A stretch of 64,000 nt of DNA from Arthrobacter sp. APC 3897 (GCF_030407495.1 NZ_JASDDG010000001.1:62001-126000), one strand, 5' to 3'; positions 1 through 8,191 are shown, counted from the first letter of the stretch. Made by a program: numbers and translations. Notes: generated from the letters alone by a model not told the origin.

Positions 1-1
1 G

Positions 2-1192
2 GCGCCGGACAGCGGATGGCTGGACTACGCGCAGGCCTACAGCGCCGAGCCGGTTCCGCTGGAAACTGTCACCGAGGCCGCGGATCCGCTGCTTTTCTAT
101 TTCACCTCCGGAACCACCAGCCGGCCGAAGCTGGTGGAACACACCCAGATCTCCTATCCGGTGGGGCATCTGTCCACCATGTACTTCCTGGGACTGCAGC
201 CCGGGGACGTCCACCTGAACATCAGCTCCCCGGGCTGGGCCAAGCACGCCTGGAGCAGTTTCTTTGCCCCGTGGAACGCAGAGGCCACAATCTTCATCTA
301 CAACTACGCACGGTTCCGTCCGGCGGCACTGCTGGAACAGATGCACCGGGCCGGGGTGACGAGCCTGTGCGCTCCGCCCACGGTGTGGCGGATGATGATT
401 CAGTCCAGCCTCGGGGAACGTCCCGAACACCTGCGGGAACTCATTGGTGCCGGCGAGCCGCTGAACCCGGAAGTGATTTCCAAGGTGCAGGCGGCCTGGG
501 GGCTTTCCATCCGTGACGGCTTCGGCCAAACCGAAACCACCGCCCTGGTGGGGAACACTCCCGGCGCCGAGCTGCACCCGGGCTCCATGGGGCGTCCGCT
601 GCCCGGCGTTCCGGTGGTAATCATCGATCCCGCAACGGGCCAGGCGGCAGACGAGGGCGAAATCTGCCTGGACCTCGCCGGAACCCCCTTGAACCTTATG
701 ACCGGATACCGGGGCGATCCGGAACGCACCCAAGCGGCGATGGAGGGCGGATACTTCCACACCGGAGACATGGCAGTCCGCAACCCGGAGGGCTACATCA
801 CCTATGTGGGGCGCACCGACGACGTGTTCAAGGCCTCTGATTACAAGATCAGCCCGTTTGAACTCGAAAGTGTCCTGATCGAGCACCCGGCGGTGGCCGA
901 GGCCGCCGTCGTTCCCGCTCCCGACGAGCTGCGCCTGGCGGTGCCGAAGGCCTACGTAGCGCTCGCTGAGGGATGGGAACCGAACCGGGACACCGCGTTG
1001 GCGATCCTGGGGTATGCCCGCGAACATCTGGCTCCGTACCTGCGGGTGCGGCGGCTGGAATTCCACGAGTTGCCTAAAACCATGTCCGGGAAGATCCGCC
1101 GGGTTCAGCTGCGCGCCCTGGAGAACGACGGCGGCGCCGACCGGACCGGGATTGAGTACCGGGATGATGAGTTTCCGGAGCTGCGCGGGTGA
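2..1192 (+). CDS. AMP-binding acyl-CoA synthetase (5' end outside window)
   Basis: C-terminal ~396 residues of an ANL-superfamily acyl/aryl-CoA ligase, which activates a carboxylic acid to an acyl-adenylate and transfers it to CoA. The frame is open from base 2, so the true start is upstream. The phosphate-binding loop YFTSGTTSRPK is near the left edge, GQTETT follows mid-protein, and the hinge/C-terminal lid is clear (YFHTGDMAVRNPEGYI, GRTDDVFKASDYKISP), ending with the catalytic-lysine motif LPKTMSGKIRR. The overall pattern (SPGWAKHAW, APPTVWRMM) is closest to medium-chain acyl/benzoate-type synthetases; the substrate cannot be read from sequence. The stop overlaps the start of the MarR gene (GTGA), so the two are translationally coupled and the regulator probably responds to the acid or its CoA ester (inference). 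Confidence 0.9.
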   Translation, partial: APDSGWLDYAQAYSAEPVPLETVTEAADPLLFYFTSGTTSRPKLVEHTQISYPVGHLSTMYFLGLQPGDVHLNISSPGWAKHAWSSFFAPWNAEATIFIYNYARFRPAALLEQMHRAGVTSLCAPPTVWRMMIQSSLGERPEHLRELIGAGEPLNPEVISKVQAAWGLSIRDGFGQTETTALVGNTPGAELHPGSMGRPLPGVPVVIIDPATGQAADEGEICLDLAGTPLNLMTGYRGDPERTQAAMEGGYFHTGDMAVRNPEGYITYVGRTDDVFKASDYKISPFELESVLIEHPAVAEAAVVPAPDELRLAVPKAYVALAEGWEPNRDTALAILGYAREHLAPYLRVRRLEFHELPKTMSGKIRRVQLRALENDGGADRTGIEYRDDEFPELRG

Positions 1193-1698
1193 CACCGAAA
1201 CCGCTGGGTCAGGACCCCGTCGCCGAGGCCCGGCGGCACTGGGAGGAACACGGGTGGGGTGATGCGGCCGCCGGCATGGCCGCGGTGACTGCCGTGATGC
1301 GCACGTCCCAGATCCTGCTGACCCGGGTCGAAGGCGTCCTCAAGCCGTTTGGCCTGTCCTTCTCCCGCTTCGAATTGCTGGCCCTTTTGAGTTTCACCGC
1401 CACCGGGGCACTGCCGATGGCGAAGGCGGGGGCACGGCTGCAGGTGCACCCGACATCGGTCACCAATGCCGTGGACCGTTTGGAGCAGGCAGGGCTGGCC
1501 GCACGGCGCCCGCACCCGTCCGACGGGCGGACCGTACTGGTGGAAATCACTCCTGCCGGCAGGGAACTTGTGCCTCTGGCCGCTTCGGCACTCAACGAGG
1601 AAGTGTTTTCCCGCACGGGGTTCGACCAGGAGGATCTCACGGCACTGATCGGCATCCTGACCCGGTTTCGGCGCCGGGCGGGAGACTTCGATGAATGA
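1189..1698 (+). CDS. MarR-family transcriptional regulator
   Basis: 169-residue winged-helix regulator. The recognition-helix region HPTSVTNAVDRLEQAGLAARR and the wing PSDGRTVLVEITPAGREL are typical of MarR proteins, which bind palindromic operators as dimers and release on binding small aromatic or acyl ligands. The GTG start overlaps the preceding acyl-CoA synthetase stop by 4 nt, so the two are one operon. Cotranscription with a CoA ligase suggests control of an aromatic or fatty acid pathway whose remaining genes lie to the left (inference). An N-terminal extension of about 35 residues precedes the first conserved helix. Confidence 0.88.
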   Translation: MTPKPLGQDPVAEARRHWEEHGWGDAAAGMAAVTAVMRTSQILLTRVEGVLKPFGLSFSRFELLALLSFTATGALPMAKAGARLQVHPTSVTNAVDRLEQAGLAARRPHPSDGRTVLVEITPAGRELVPLAASALNEEVFSRTGFDQEDLTALIGILTRFRRRAGDFDE

Positions 1699-1761
1699 TA
1701 TTGAGGGCCGGGTCGGGGCGGCGGCGGGTAGTGTCGTGGTATCCAAGGAAAGGACCTGCCC

Positions 1762-3180
1762 GTGGTCTCCATCGTCTGGCTCCGCGATGATCTGCGCACA
1801 GCGGACAACCCGGCTTTGCTGGCCGCCGTCCACGGCGGCGAAGCGGCAGCGCTCTACGTTCTGGATGAGGAATCCCCGGGCATTCGGCCGCTGGGTGCGG
1901 CCGCAAAATGGTGGCTGCACCACGCACTGAAGTCCCTGCGGGAGGACCTCGACGCCCTGGGCATTCCGCTGGTACTGCTGCGGGGACCTGCCGGCGAGGT
2001 TGTACCGGCGTTCGTGCAGCAGTCCGGTGCGGAACAGATCTTCTGGAACCGGCGCTACGGCGGCCCGGAACGGGAAGTGGACACAGCGGTCAAGGAGCGG
2101 GCTGCAGCGGAGGGGGTGCATGCGGAGAGCTTCCAGGCTTCACTGCTGCACGAACCCTGGACCGTGCGGACCGGCAGCGGGGGGCCGTACCGCGTGTTCA
2201 CCCCGTTCTGGCGGACCGTCTCGGCCATGGATTTCCGGGCGCCGCTCTCGGCCCCGGAGCCAGCCGCAGCTCCGCCGGCCGGCATCCCCTCCGGAGTGGA
2301 CCTGGATGACTGGAACCTGCTGCCGCAGCACCCGGACTGGACCGCAGGACTGGCGGAAGCCTGGATTCCGGGTGAAGAAGCCGGAATGTCCGCCCTCAGT
2401 GATTTCCTGGGCGGCCCGGTGGAGAATTACGACGACGGCCGCGACCGTCCGGCGAAGCCCGGCACCAGCAGGCTTTCCCCCTATCTGCGGTGGGGGCACG
2501 TGAGTCCCTTCCAGGTTTGGCATGAGCTGTCCCGGGTGCGCGGGAAAGGACCCGGACCGGACGTGTTCGGCACCGAGATTGGCTGGCGCGAATTCTGCTG
2601 GCACCAGCTCTTCCACAACCCGGATTTGGCCACCAAAAACCTGCGGCCGGCTTTCGACGGGTTTCCCTGGGACCATCCGGAGGGAGCAGGGCCCCGGACT
2701 CCGGCGATCCTGCGCGGAAAGCAGGCGCAGGCACCGTTGGAATCCCGGCCGGAAGAGCTGGACCCCCTCGATGCCTGGAAGGCCGGAAGAACGGGCATTC
2801 CGCTCGTCGACGCCGGCCAGCGGCAACTATGGAGCATAGGCTGGATGCACAACCGTGTGCGGATGGTCACCGCCAGTTTCCTGATCAAGAATCTGGGCAT
2901 CCACTGGCGGGTGGGCGAGGAATGGTTCTGGGAGACCCTGGTGGATGCAGACCCTGCGAGCAATCCTGCCAACTGGCAGTGGGTTGCCGGTTCCGGTGCG
3001 GACGCCGCACCGTTCTTCCGGATCTTCAATCCGCAGACCCAGGCCAAGCGCTTTGACCCCGACGGCGCCTACATTGCCCGCTGGGTTCCCCAGGCACTGA
3101 CTCCCGCCTACCCCGAACCACTGGTGGACCTCACGGAGTCCCGCCGGCACGCCCTTGAGGCCTACGAGAGCATTCGCTGA
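1762..3180 (+). CDS. phr: deoxyribodipyrimidine photo-lyase (class I CPD photolyase)
   Basis: 472-residue flavoprotein that uses blue light to split cyclobutane pyrimidine dimers in DNA. The N-terminal Rossmann-like antenna domain starts VSIVWLRDDLRTADNPAL. The helical FAD domain has RLSPYLRWGHVSP, the tryptophan-rich DPASNPANWQWVAGSG region and the FRIFNP motif near the C-terminus, all hallmarks of class I photolyases/cryptochromes. Length is normal for CPD photolyase; a cryptochrome role is unlikely but not excluded. The GTG start is supported by AAGGAAAGGA at 1744-1753, 8 nt upstream. It is separated from the MarR gene by 63 nt and may be independently transcribed. Confidence 0.93.
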   Translation: MVSIVWLRDDLRTADNPALLAAVHGGEAAALYVLDEESPGIRPLGAAAKWWLHHALKSLREDLDALGIPLVLLRGPAGEVVPAFVQQSGAEQIFWNRRYGGPEREVDTAVKERAAAEGVHAESFQASLLHEPWTVRTGSGGPYRVFTPFWRTVSAMDFRAPLSAPEPAAAPPAGIPSGVDLDDWNLLPQHPDWTAGLAEAWIPGEEAGMSALSDFLGGPVENYDDGRDRPAKPGTSRLSPYLRWGHVSPFQVWHELSRVRGKGPGPDVFGTEIGWREFCWHQLFHNPDLATKNLRPAFDGFPWDHPEGAGPRTPAILRGKQAQAPLESRPEELDPLDAWKAGRTGIPLVDAGQRQLWSIGWMHNRVRMVTASFLIKNLGIHWRVGEEWFWETLVDADPASNPANWQWVAGSGADAAPFFRIFNPQTQAKRFDPDGAYIARWVPQALTPAYPEPLVDLTESRRHALEAYESIR

Positions 3181-3232
3181 GCGGCAGCAAAATGCTCAGC
3201 GGCAGGAAGATGCCCAGCGGCAGGAAGCCCCG
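3179..3232. repeat. three imperfect copies of an 18-bp tandem unit
   Basis: Directly at and after the phr stop codon lie three adjacent 18-bp units: GAGCGGCAGCAAAATGCT, CAGCGGCAGGAAGATGCC and CAGCGGCAGGAAGCCCCG. Units 2 and 3 share their first 13 bases. They fill the gap between phr and the convergent hypothetical gene. No function can be assigned. Confidence 0.7.
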
Positions 3233-3240
3233 GGACGGGC

Positions 3241-3795
3241 TCAGCTCTCCTCGCGCGGTCCTTCGGCGGCATAGCAGGCCCACTGGGCGAGTGCAGCTTG
3301 GATCACGATGTACCGGTCGTCAAAAGTGTCGGCGCGGTAGTCGTCGGAGAGATTGTGATCGAGTGCTGCCCGGAAAGCTGCGGCATAGTCGGCCGTGGGG
3401 CCGATCACAAACCTGCGGTCGGGGCCGCTGCGGACCACCGCCCAGCGGGTGTCCGGGGCGGCTGCGGCCGCGGCGGCAGTGTCGTAGTAGTCCACGGCCA
3501 GGCCAAAGTGCCCGTCCCACTCAACGCCCTGCAGCGACACTTCAGCCGGCGGCTGCTCTTCTTCGGCGGCAGGGCGCCAGTCCACCACGGTGCGTTCGCC
3601 GTCGAGCACCAGTGTGAGGCGCGGCCGGGCAGCAAGATTGGAATTGAGAGGCACAGCGAGGGCCAGGGACCGCGGCCGGATGTTGTCCGGCTGGGTGCGG
3701 AACGTTCCGTCGGCCGTATGCAGCACATAGCTGCTTCCTCCGTGCTCCGAAGGCTGGCCGTAGTCAATGCGGCGCAGGGTGGTGGTGAGGTCCAA
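3241..3795 (-). CDS. hypothetical protein
   Basis: 184-residue protein I do not recognise. It is soluble with no signal peptide or membrane segment, and has an alanine run mid-protein (DTAAAAAAAPDTRW). The C-terminal part is rich in aromatic and acidic residues (LSDDYRADTFDDRYIVIQAALAQWACYAAEG). The start is uncertain: the first possible codon after an in-frame stop is the TTG at 3795, with AGGAG only 3 nt upstream. A downstream in-frame GTG (the V of YVLHT) has GGAGGA about 8 nt upstream and could be the real start. It is convergent with phr and separated from the ABM/SDR pair by a terminator, so it is a single-gene unit. Confidence 0.7.
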   Translation of the reverse strand: MDLTTTLRRIDYGQPSEHGGSSYVLHTADGTFRTQPDNIRPRSLALAVPLNSNLAARPRLTLVLDGERTVVDWRPAAEEEQPPAEVSLQGVEWDGHFGLAVDYYDTAAAAAAAPDTRWAVVRSGPDRRFVIGPTADYAAAFRAALDHNLSDDYRADTFDDRYIVIQAALAQWACYAAEGPREES

Positions 3796-3908
3796 GGGCT
3801 CCTGACTTTCATCTGAATCCAGGCTTCTTCTCCCTCATTTTATCGGGCTGCGCGTGGACTGGCAGAGGACCTTGATCACACCGGATGCCTGACGTTGCCT
3901 TCGACATG

Positions 3909-3948
3909 AAAAGGCCCCGGAAACTCCTGAGCAGGGGTTTCCGGGGCC
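3909..3948 (-). terminator. Rho-independent terminator of the monooxygenase/SDR pair
   Basis: Inverted repeat GGCCCCGGAAAC ... GTTTCCGGGGCC (arms 3913-3924 and 3937-3948), followed on the minus strand by TTTT. It lies just downstream of the monooxygenase stop codon and in the right orientation to end that transcript. Confidence 0.8.
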
Positions 3949-3967
3949 GTCAACTAGGCGGCTGCGG

Positions 3968-4279
3968 TTAAACCTGGCCCTGGCCGGGAGTGCCGGCCGG
4001 ATGGGGCTGAAGGATCTGGACATCCATGTCCTGTGCCATCTTGCCGTCAAGTGCGGCGGTCAGGGCCTGGAACGCCGGGCTGACGGAATGAGCCTGCAGG
4101 TCTTCCTGGCTGGCCCATTTCTCGATCATGACCAGGCGGTCGCGGCCTTCGTTCAGGCTGTAGACCTCACAGCCGGCATCTTCGGCATGGACGCGCGCAA
4201 TGATTTCGTCCAGCGTCGCAATCACTTCGTCCCGGAACTCCGGCTTCGGCACCATCGTGGCAACTACAACAAGACTCAT
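3968..4279 (-). CDS. antibiotic biosynthesis monooxygenase (ABM) family protein, putative quinol monooxygenase
   Basis: 103-residue single ABM (dimeric alpha+beta barrel) protein of the YgiN type. It starts with VVVATMVPKPEFRDEVIATLDEII and has the family pattern of a central EDAGCEVYSLNEGRD strand-turn followed by MIEKWASQEDLQAHSVSPAF. Relatives oxidise quinols or small aromatics without cofactors, but many have no proven activity, so the substrate is unknown. Its ATG overlaps the stop of the upstream SDR-like gene (ATGA), giving a two-gene operon. Pairing a quinol monooxygenase with an NAD(P)-binding reductase suggests redox or electrophile handling (inference). Confidence 0.85.
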   Translation of the reverse strand: MSLVVVATMVPKPEFRDEVIATLDEIIARVHAEDAGCEVYSLNEGRDRLVMIEKWASQEDLQAHSVSPAFQALTAALDGKMAQDMDVQILQPHPAGTPGQGQV

Positions 4280-4941
4280 GAGTTCTGCTCCTTCAAAGCG
4301 TCAAGGGCGGCGTCGACCGGGACCGAACCGTTGTTAAATTCGATAGTCTGCCCGATGGTGGCGGGACGGTCCAGCACGGCGGCGGCGACGAGCGCCACGT
4401 CCTCGCGGGATACCTGTGTGCCCTCGACGCCGGGGCCGGTTTCGATCTTTCCGGTGCCCGGATCCAGGGTCAGGGCGCTCGGTCCCAGGATGGTCCAGTC
4501 CAGTCCGCTGCTGCGCAGGTATTCATCAGCCGCAGCCTTGGCATCGGCGTAGGCGTAGAAGCCGTCATCTTCCGGAACTCCGTGGTCGGGTCCGGCACCG
4601 AAGTAGGACACCATGACATAGCGCGACACACCGGCAGCCTTGGCGGCGTCCATGGAGCGGATGGCGGCATCGCGGTCCACGGCGTAGGTGCGTTCAGCCG
4701 ATCCGCCGCCTGCGCCGGCAGACCACACTACAGCGTCCTGGCCAGCGAGCTTCTGCGCAATTTCGTCTGTGGAGAGGTTTTCGACATCGGCGACGACGGC
4801 GGCGGCTCCGGCGGCTTCAACATCGGCCGTGTGATCGGGATTCCGGAACAGCGAGGTGACCTGGTGGCCGTTGGCGCTCAGGTCCCTGGCGAGGTGCAGG
4901 GCAACCTTGCCGTGGCCTCCAATGATGGCAATGCGTGACAT
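4276..4941 (-). CDS. NAD(P)H-binding atypical SDR (NmrA/YwnB-like)
   Basis: 221-residue Rossmann-fold protein. The N-terminal dinucleotide-binding motif is IAIIGGHGKVALHLARDL (GxxGxxx type of atypical short-chain dehydrogenases). The classical YxxxK catalytic pair is absent, although YVMVSYFGAG occupies the usual region, so it may be an NAD(P)H quinone reductase-like or redox-sensing protein rather than a standard dehydrogenase. Length fits the NAD(P)H-binding 'SDR_a5' group. The start has GAAAGGAC upstream. It is cotranscribed with the ABM-family gene through a 4-nt overlap. Confidence 0.85.
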   Translation of the reverse strand: MSRIAIIGGHGKVALHLARDLSANGHQVTSLFRNPDHTADVEAAGAAAVVADVENLSTDEIAQKLAGQDAVVWSAGAGGGSAERTYAVDRDAAIRSMDAAKAAGVSRYVMVSYFGAGPDHGVPEDDGFYAYADAKAAADEYLRSSGLDWTILGPSALTLDPGTGKIETGPGVEGTQVSREDVALVAAAVLDRPATIGQTIEFNNGSVPVDAALDALKEQNS

Positions 4942-5072
4942 GGTGAGTCCTTTCGTGGGGATCAGTGTCGGTCCCCACCATAAGCACGCTGATGGTTGCC
5001 CTGCCCACTTGTTCCGCTATGCGCGGAGTGTCCCGTGAACTGCGGTGAGCCGGGAATAAAAACGGAGGTGCC

Positions 5073-5096
5073 GGTGCAGCTTATGGTGCAGCTTAT
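5073..5096. repeat. perfect 12-bp tandem duplication over a stop codon
   Basis: GGTGCAGCTTAT occurs twice back to back (5073-5084, 5085-5096). The second copy contains the TAA stop codon (minus strand, 5093-5095) of the arginase-fold gene. It looks like a recent slippage duplication and does not change the protein. Confidence 0.85.
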
Positions 5097-5986
5097 ACGG
5101 GCAGATCCCGCAGCAGCCCCCCGAGCCGCATCAGTTCCGTCGGAATGTGCTCGGTCAGGCTGAGGCCGACAATATCCGCCGCCGCGGCGGCGTCGTTCAC
5201 CAGGCTGACGACGTCGGACATCCGCATCCCGTCAGTGTTTTGGCCCACCGAACCCGTGAAATCGCGGCGGTCAATGACGTCCAGGTCAATGTGAACGGCC
5301 AGCTGCTGTGCGCCGGTGCCGGCGATCCATTCCAGCACCCGGCGGTTGTCGCGGGGAGTGCCGGTCATGCCGGCGGTCTGGATACCCAGACGCTCCTTGA
5401 CCGCAATGCCCTCGTCATCCCAGTGCCGAAGTCCGACCTGCAGGATGTTTGCCGGGGGTATCAGTGCGGGCAGTTCAGCGATAATCCCGGCATCCCCCTC
5501 GCCCGCCAGGGTAGCCAGTGCCATGGAACGGAATCCGGTGTAGGTGTCGCCCGGGACGCCGGTGTCCGAGTGGGCATCGATCCACAGCACCGCAAGACTG
5601 TCACCGTACACAGAGGCCAAATGGCTGAACGGAGCCACGCTGACCGAGCACTCACCGCCGAACGTCACCACCGACCTCGGTTCCGCATCCCGCAGAATCT
5701 TCAGGGCTTCCCGCAGCTGGCGGACCACGGCATCGCGCGCGTAGATGCCGTTGACCGTTGCCAGGGCCTCATCCGCGGTGTCCGTGCTGACGGGCACATA
5801 CGCTGTGGGCCCGTCATGGTCCGGAGCCATGAGCTGCAGGAGGGCGGGGCCAAGGTTGTAGGTCAGCTGGGTGTCATGCGCGTCCACCCCCCGATGCAGC
5901 TGGTGGGCGGCGGGCCCTGAAGCACCCTGCCACTGCGGAAAGATCAGGCGCAAGGCGCCGGGACCGGCGGGAGAGGTCGAGTTCAT
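5093..5986 (-). CDS. arginase/agmatinase-family (ureohydrolase fold) protein
   Basis: 297 residues, normal for the ureohydrolase family, whose members hydrolyse guanidino or formimino groups with a dimanganese centre. Two metal motifs are canonical: W-I-D137-A-H139-S-D141 and H-I-D234-L-D236-V-I-D239. The first motif, normally GGDH with the histidine as a metal ligand, reads G110-G-E112-C113-S. The enzyme may therefore hold its metals differently, use another metal, or act on a different substrate. Arginase, agmatinase and formimidoylglutamase are all possible; no neighbour indicates which. The ATG follows TAAGTT by 6 nt with no Shine-Dalgarno, so the mRNA is probably leaderless. Confidence 0.85.
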   Translation of the reverse strand: MNSTSPAGPGALRLIFPQWQGASGPAAHQLHRGVDAHDTQLTYNLGPALLQLMAPDHDGPTAYVPVSTDTADEALATVNGIYARDAVVRQLREALKILRDAEPRSVVTFGGECSVSVAPFSHLASVYGDSLAVLWIDAHSDTGVPGDTYTGFRSMALATLAGEGDAGIIAELPALIPPANILQVGLRHWDDEGIAVKERLGIQTAGMTGTPRDNRRVLEWIAGTGAQQLAVHIDLDVIDRRDFTGSVGQNTDGMRMSDVVSLVNDAAAAADIVGLSLTEHIPTELMRLGGLLRDLPV

Positions 5987-5992
5987 GGGCCC

Positions 5993-5998
5993 AACTTA
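5993..5998 (-). promoter_or_regulatory. -10 element of a leaderless promoter (arginase-fold gene)
   Basis: On the minus strand TAAGTT is followed by GGGCCC and then the ATG. The 6-nt spacing places the transcription start at the A of the start codon. No -35 is evident. Confidence 0.5.
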
Positions 5999-6103
5999 CG
6001 CCGGACGGCCGCCGCGGATAAGGGTGCGGCGGCGGGCGGGCAGGCAATACGGCAAAATTCACCGCCGAAAAACCGGCGGCCGCAAACAAAATAGGATGGA
6101 GGT

Positions 6104-7741
6104 ATGACTGCAACACTCGTAGCCCGGGATCTGTCCGGCGGCTACGCACACCGCACCCTTTTCTCGCATTTGAATCTGACTGTCGCCCCGGGCGACGTCG
6201 TGGGCGTGGTGGGCTCCAACGGCGCCGGGAAATCCACCCTCCTTCGCCTGCTGGCCGGTGCCGCGGAACCCCTGGCCGGCAGCGTGTCCACCGCACCCGC
6301 CGACGCCTTCATTGGCTGGCTTCCCCAGGAGCACGAACGCGTGGAAGGCGAGACCGTGGCCGGCTACATTGCGCGCCGCACCGGTGCTGCGGCCGCCACG
6401 GAAGCGATGGAAGCTACGGCGGAGGGGCTCGGATCCGGTGCCAAAGGGGCCGACGACGCCTACGCCGTCGCACTGGACCACTGGCTGGCCAGTGGTGCCG
6501 CGGACCTCGAGGACCGGATTCCGGCTGTGCTGGCCGAGCTTGGACTGGACGTGGGCGCAGAGGCGCTGATGACGTCGCTGTCCGGCGGACAGGCGGCACG
6601 GGTGGCGCTCGCGGCCCTGTTGCTGAGCCGGTTCGATATTGTGCTGCTGGATGAGCCCACCAATGACCTGGACCTTGCCGGGCTGGCCCGGCTGGAGGAG
6701 TTTGTTCAGGGGCTGCGCGGCGGCGTCGTCCTCGTCTCGCATGACCGGGAGTTCCTGGCCCGCTGCGTGACCACGGTGGTGGAACTGGACCTGGCGCAGA
6801 ACAAGGTTGCGGTGTACGACGGCGGGTACGACGCGTTCCTGGAGGAGCGCAGCGTTGCGCGCCGGCACGCCCGCGAGGCGTATGAAGAATTCGCTGACAA
6901 GAAAGCGGACCTGGTCTCGCGTGCCCGCACCACCCGGGAATGGAGTTCCCAAGGTGTCCGCAATGCTATGAAGAAATCTCCGGACAATGACAAGATCCGG
7001 CGCCGGGCGTCGATGGAATCCTCCGAAAAGCAGGCACAGAAGGTGCGGCAGATGGAATCCCGGATCGCACGCCTGGACGAGGTGGAGGAACCGCGGAAGG
7101 AATGGCAGCTGCAGTTCACCATCGGAGCTGCCCCGAGGTCCAGCTCCGTCGTCGCAACCCTGAACAACGCGGTCGCGGAGCGCGGATCATTCACGCTGGG
7201 ACCGGTTTCAGTCCAGATCAACGCCGGGGAACGGATCGGCATCACCGGCCCCAACGGTGCCGGAAAATCCACCCTGCTGGCGCTGCTGCTGGGACGTCTG
7301 GAACCGAGCGATGGCAGTTCATCGCTGGGCTCCTCCGTGGCCGTGGGGGAGATTGACCAGGCCCGCGGACAGCTGCGGCATGATCTCTCTCTGGGGGACG
7401 CTTTTGAGGCGGCCGTTCCTGAAATGAACAGCGCCGAGGTCCGCACGCTGCTGGCCAAGTTTGGGCTCAAGGCAGATCAGGTGACCAGCCGGGTGGCCTC
7501 CCTGTCCCCGGGCGAGCGGACCCGGGCGTCCCTGGCGCTGCTGCAGGCCCGCGGAGTGAACCTGCTGGTGCTCGACGAACCGACCAACCACCTGGACCTG
7601 CCGGCGATCGAGCAGCTGGAAGAGGCGCTGGAGAGCTACGAGGGAGCCCTGCTGCTGGTGTCCCATGACCGGCGGATGCTGGAAAATGTTCGGCTCGATG
7701 CCCGCTGGGATGTCACCGGAGGATCCGTCACCGTTCAGTGA
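6104..7741 (+). CDS. ABC-F family ATP-binding protein
   Basis: 545-residue soluble protein with two ABC ATPase domains and no membrane segments, i.e. an ABC-F factor that acts on the ribosome rather than in transport. Domain 1 has Walker A GSNGAGKST (37-45), signature LSGGQAAR and Walker B VLLDEPTNDLDL. A charged helical linker follows (about 245-335, with RREAYEEF-like and KSPDNDKIRRR stretches). Domain 2 has GPNGAGKST, LSPGERTR and LVLDEPTNHLDL. Some relatives of this size protect ribosomes from macrolides/lincosamides, others are housekeeping translation factors; sequence alone does not decide. AGGATGGAGG lies just before the ATG. It is divergent from the arginase-fold gene. Confidence 0.9.
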   Translation: MTATLVARDLSGGYAHRTLFSHLNLTVAPGDVVGVVGSNGAGKSTLLRLLAGAAEPLAGSVSTAPADAFIGWLPQEHERVEGETVAGYIARRTGAAAATEAMEATAEGLGSGAKGADDAYAVALDHWLASGAADLEDRIPAVLAELGLDVGAEALMTSLSGGQAARVALAALLLSRFDIVLLDEPTNDLDLAGLARLEEFVQGLRGGVVLVSHDREFLARCVTTVVELDLAQNKVAVYDGGYDAFLEERSVARRHAREAYEEFADKKADLVSRARTTREWSSQGVRNAMKKSPDNDKIRRRASMESSEKQAQKVRQMESRIARLDEVEEPRKEWQLQFTIGAAPRSSSVVATLNNAVAERGSFTLGPVSVQINAGERIGITGPNGAGKSTLLALLLGRLEPSDGSSSLGSSVAVGEIDQARGQLRHDLSLGDAFEAAVPEMNSAEVRTLLAKFGLKADQVTSRVASLSPGERTRASLALLQARGVNLLVLDEPTNHLDLPAIEQLEEALESYEGALLLVSHDRRMLENVRLDARWDVTGGSVTVQ

Positions 7742-7852
7742 GGCTTCCCTGAGTACCAGCCATCCGCGGAATTGTGATAAATGTAACGGACGGTGTGTGT
7801 CCGGACAGGCGACACAACCGCATGGTCTCGGTCTTTGGGGGGAGTAGTTATC

Positions 7853-7891
7853 ATGGCGTCACAGCAGCTGCTTGAAGGACCGGAACAGTGA
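7853..7891 (+). CDS. 12-codon leader ORF coupled to the next gene
   Basis: ATG-initiated ORF encoding MASQQLLEGPEQ and ending in TGA. It has the strongest Shine-Dalgarno in this region, GGGGGGAG at 7837-7844, 8 nt before the ATG. Its stop overlaps the GTG start of the following membrane-protein gene (GTGA), and the downstream gene's own ribosome site (AAGGA) lies inside it. This arrangement suggests a leader peptide or translational coupler. Translation is inferred, not proven, and no homologue is known to me. Confidence 0.55.
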   Translation: MASQQLLEGPEQ

Positions 7892-8112
7892 AGGCCCTGC
7901 GTATCATGGACATCCCTGTCCTGCTGAGCGTCTGGGTCCTGTGTGTCACCACTGACTGGTCCACCGGCACCAAGGCAGCCCTCAACATAGCCGCAGTTGC
8001 CCTCCTGTGTTTCAAGGAGTTCCGGGTTCACCGCCGGTTACAGCGGACGGCTGCCGCCGCGGCGCGGCCGGGCGCCTCCCGTTCCCGCGAACTGGCTTTC
8101 GCCGCCGCCTAG
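7888..8112 (+). CDS. small membrane protein of unknown function
   Basis: 74-residue protein with two short hydrophobic stretches (IPVLLSVWVLCVTTDW, and AALNIAAVALLCF) joined by a short polar turn, then a basic Ala/Arg-rich cytoplasmic tail. I do not recognise a family. The GTG start has AAGGA 9 nt upstream and overlaps the stop of a 12-codon ORF, so expression is probably coupled to that ORF. It lies about 80 nt before the alanine-dehydrogenase-like gene, which has its own ribosome site. Confidence 0.65.
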   Translation: MKALRIMDIPVLLSVWVLCVTTDWSTGTKAALNIAAVALLCFKEFRVHRRLQRTAAAAARPGASRSRELAFAAA

Positions 8113-8191
8113 ACGTACCGCAGGCCAGCGCGGTGCAGGGCGTAGTCTGAGTAGCCCCGGCATCTTGCCGGGTGAAACTTGGGGAGTACGC

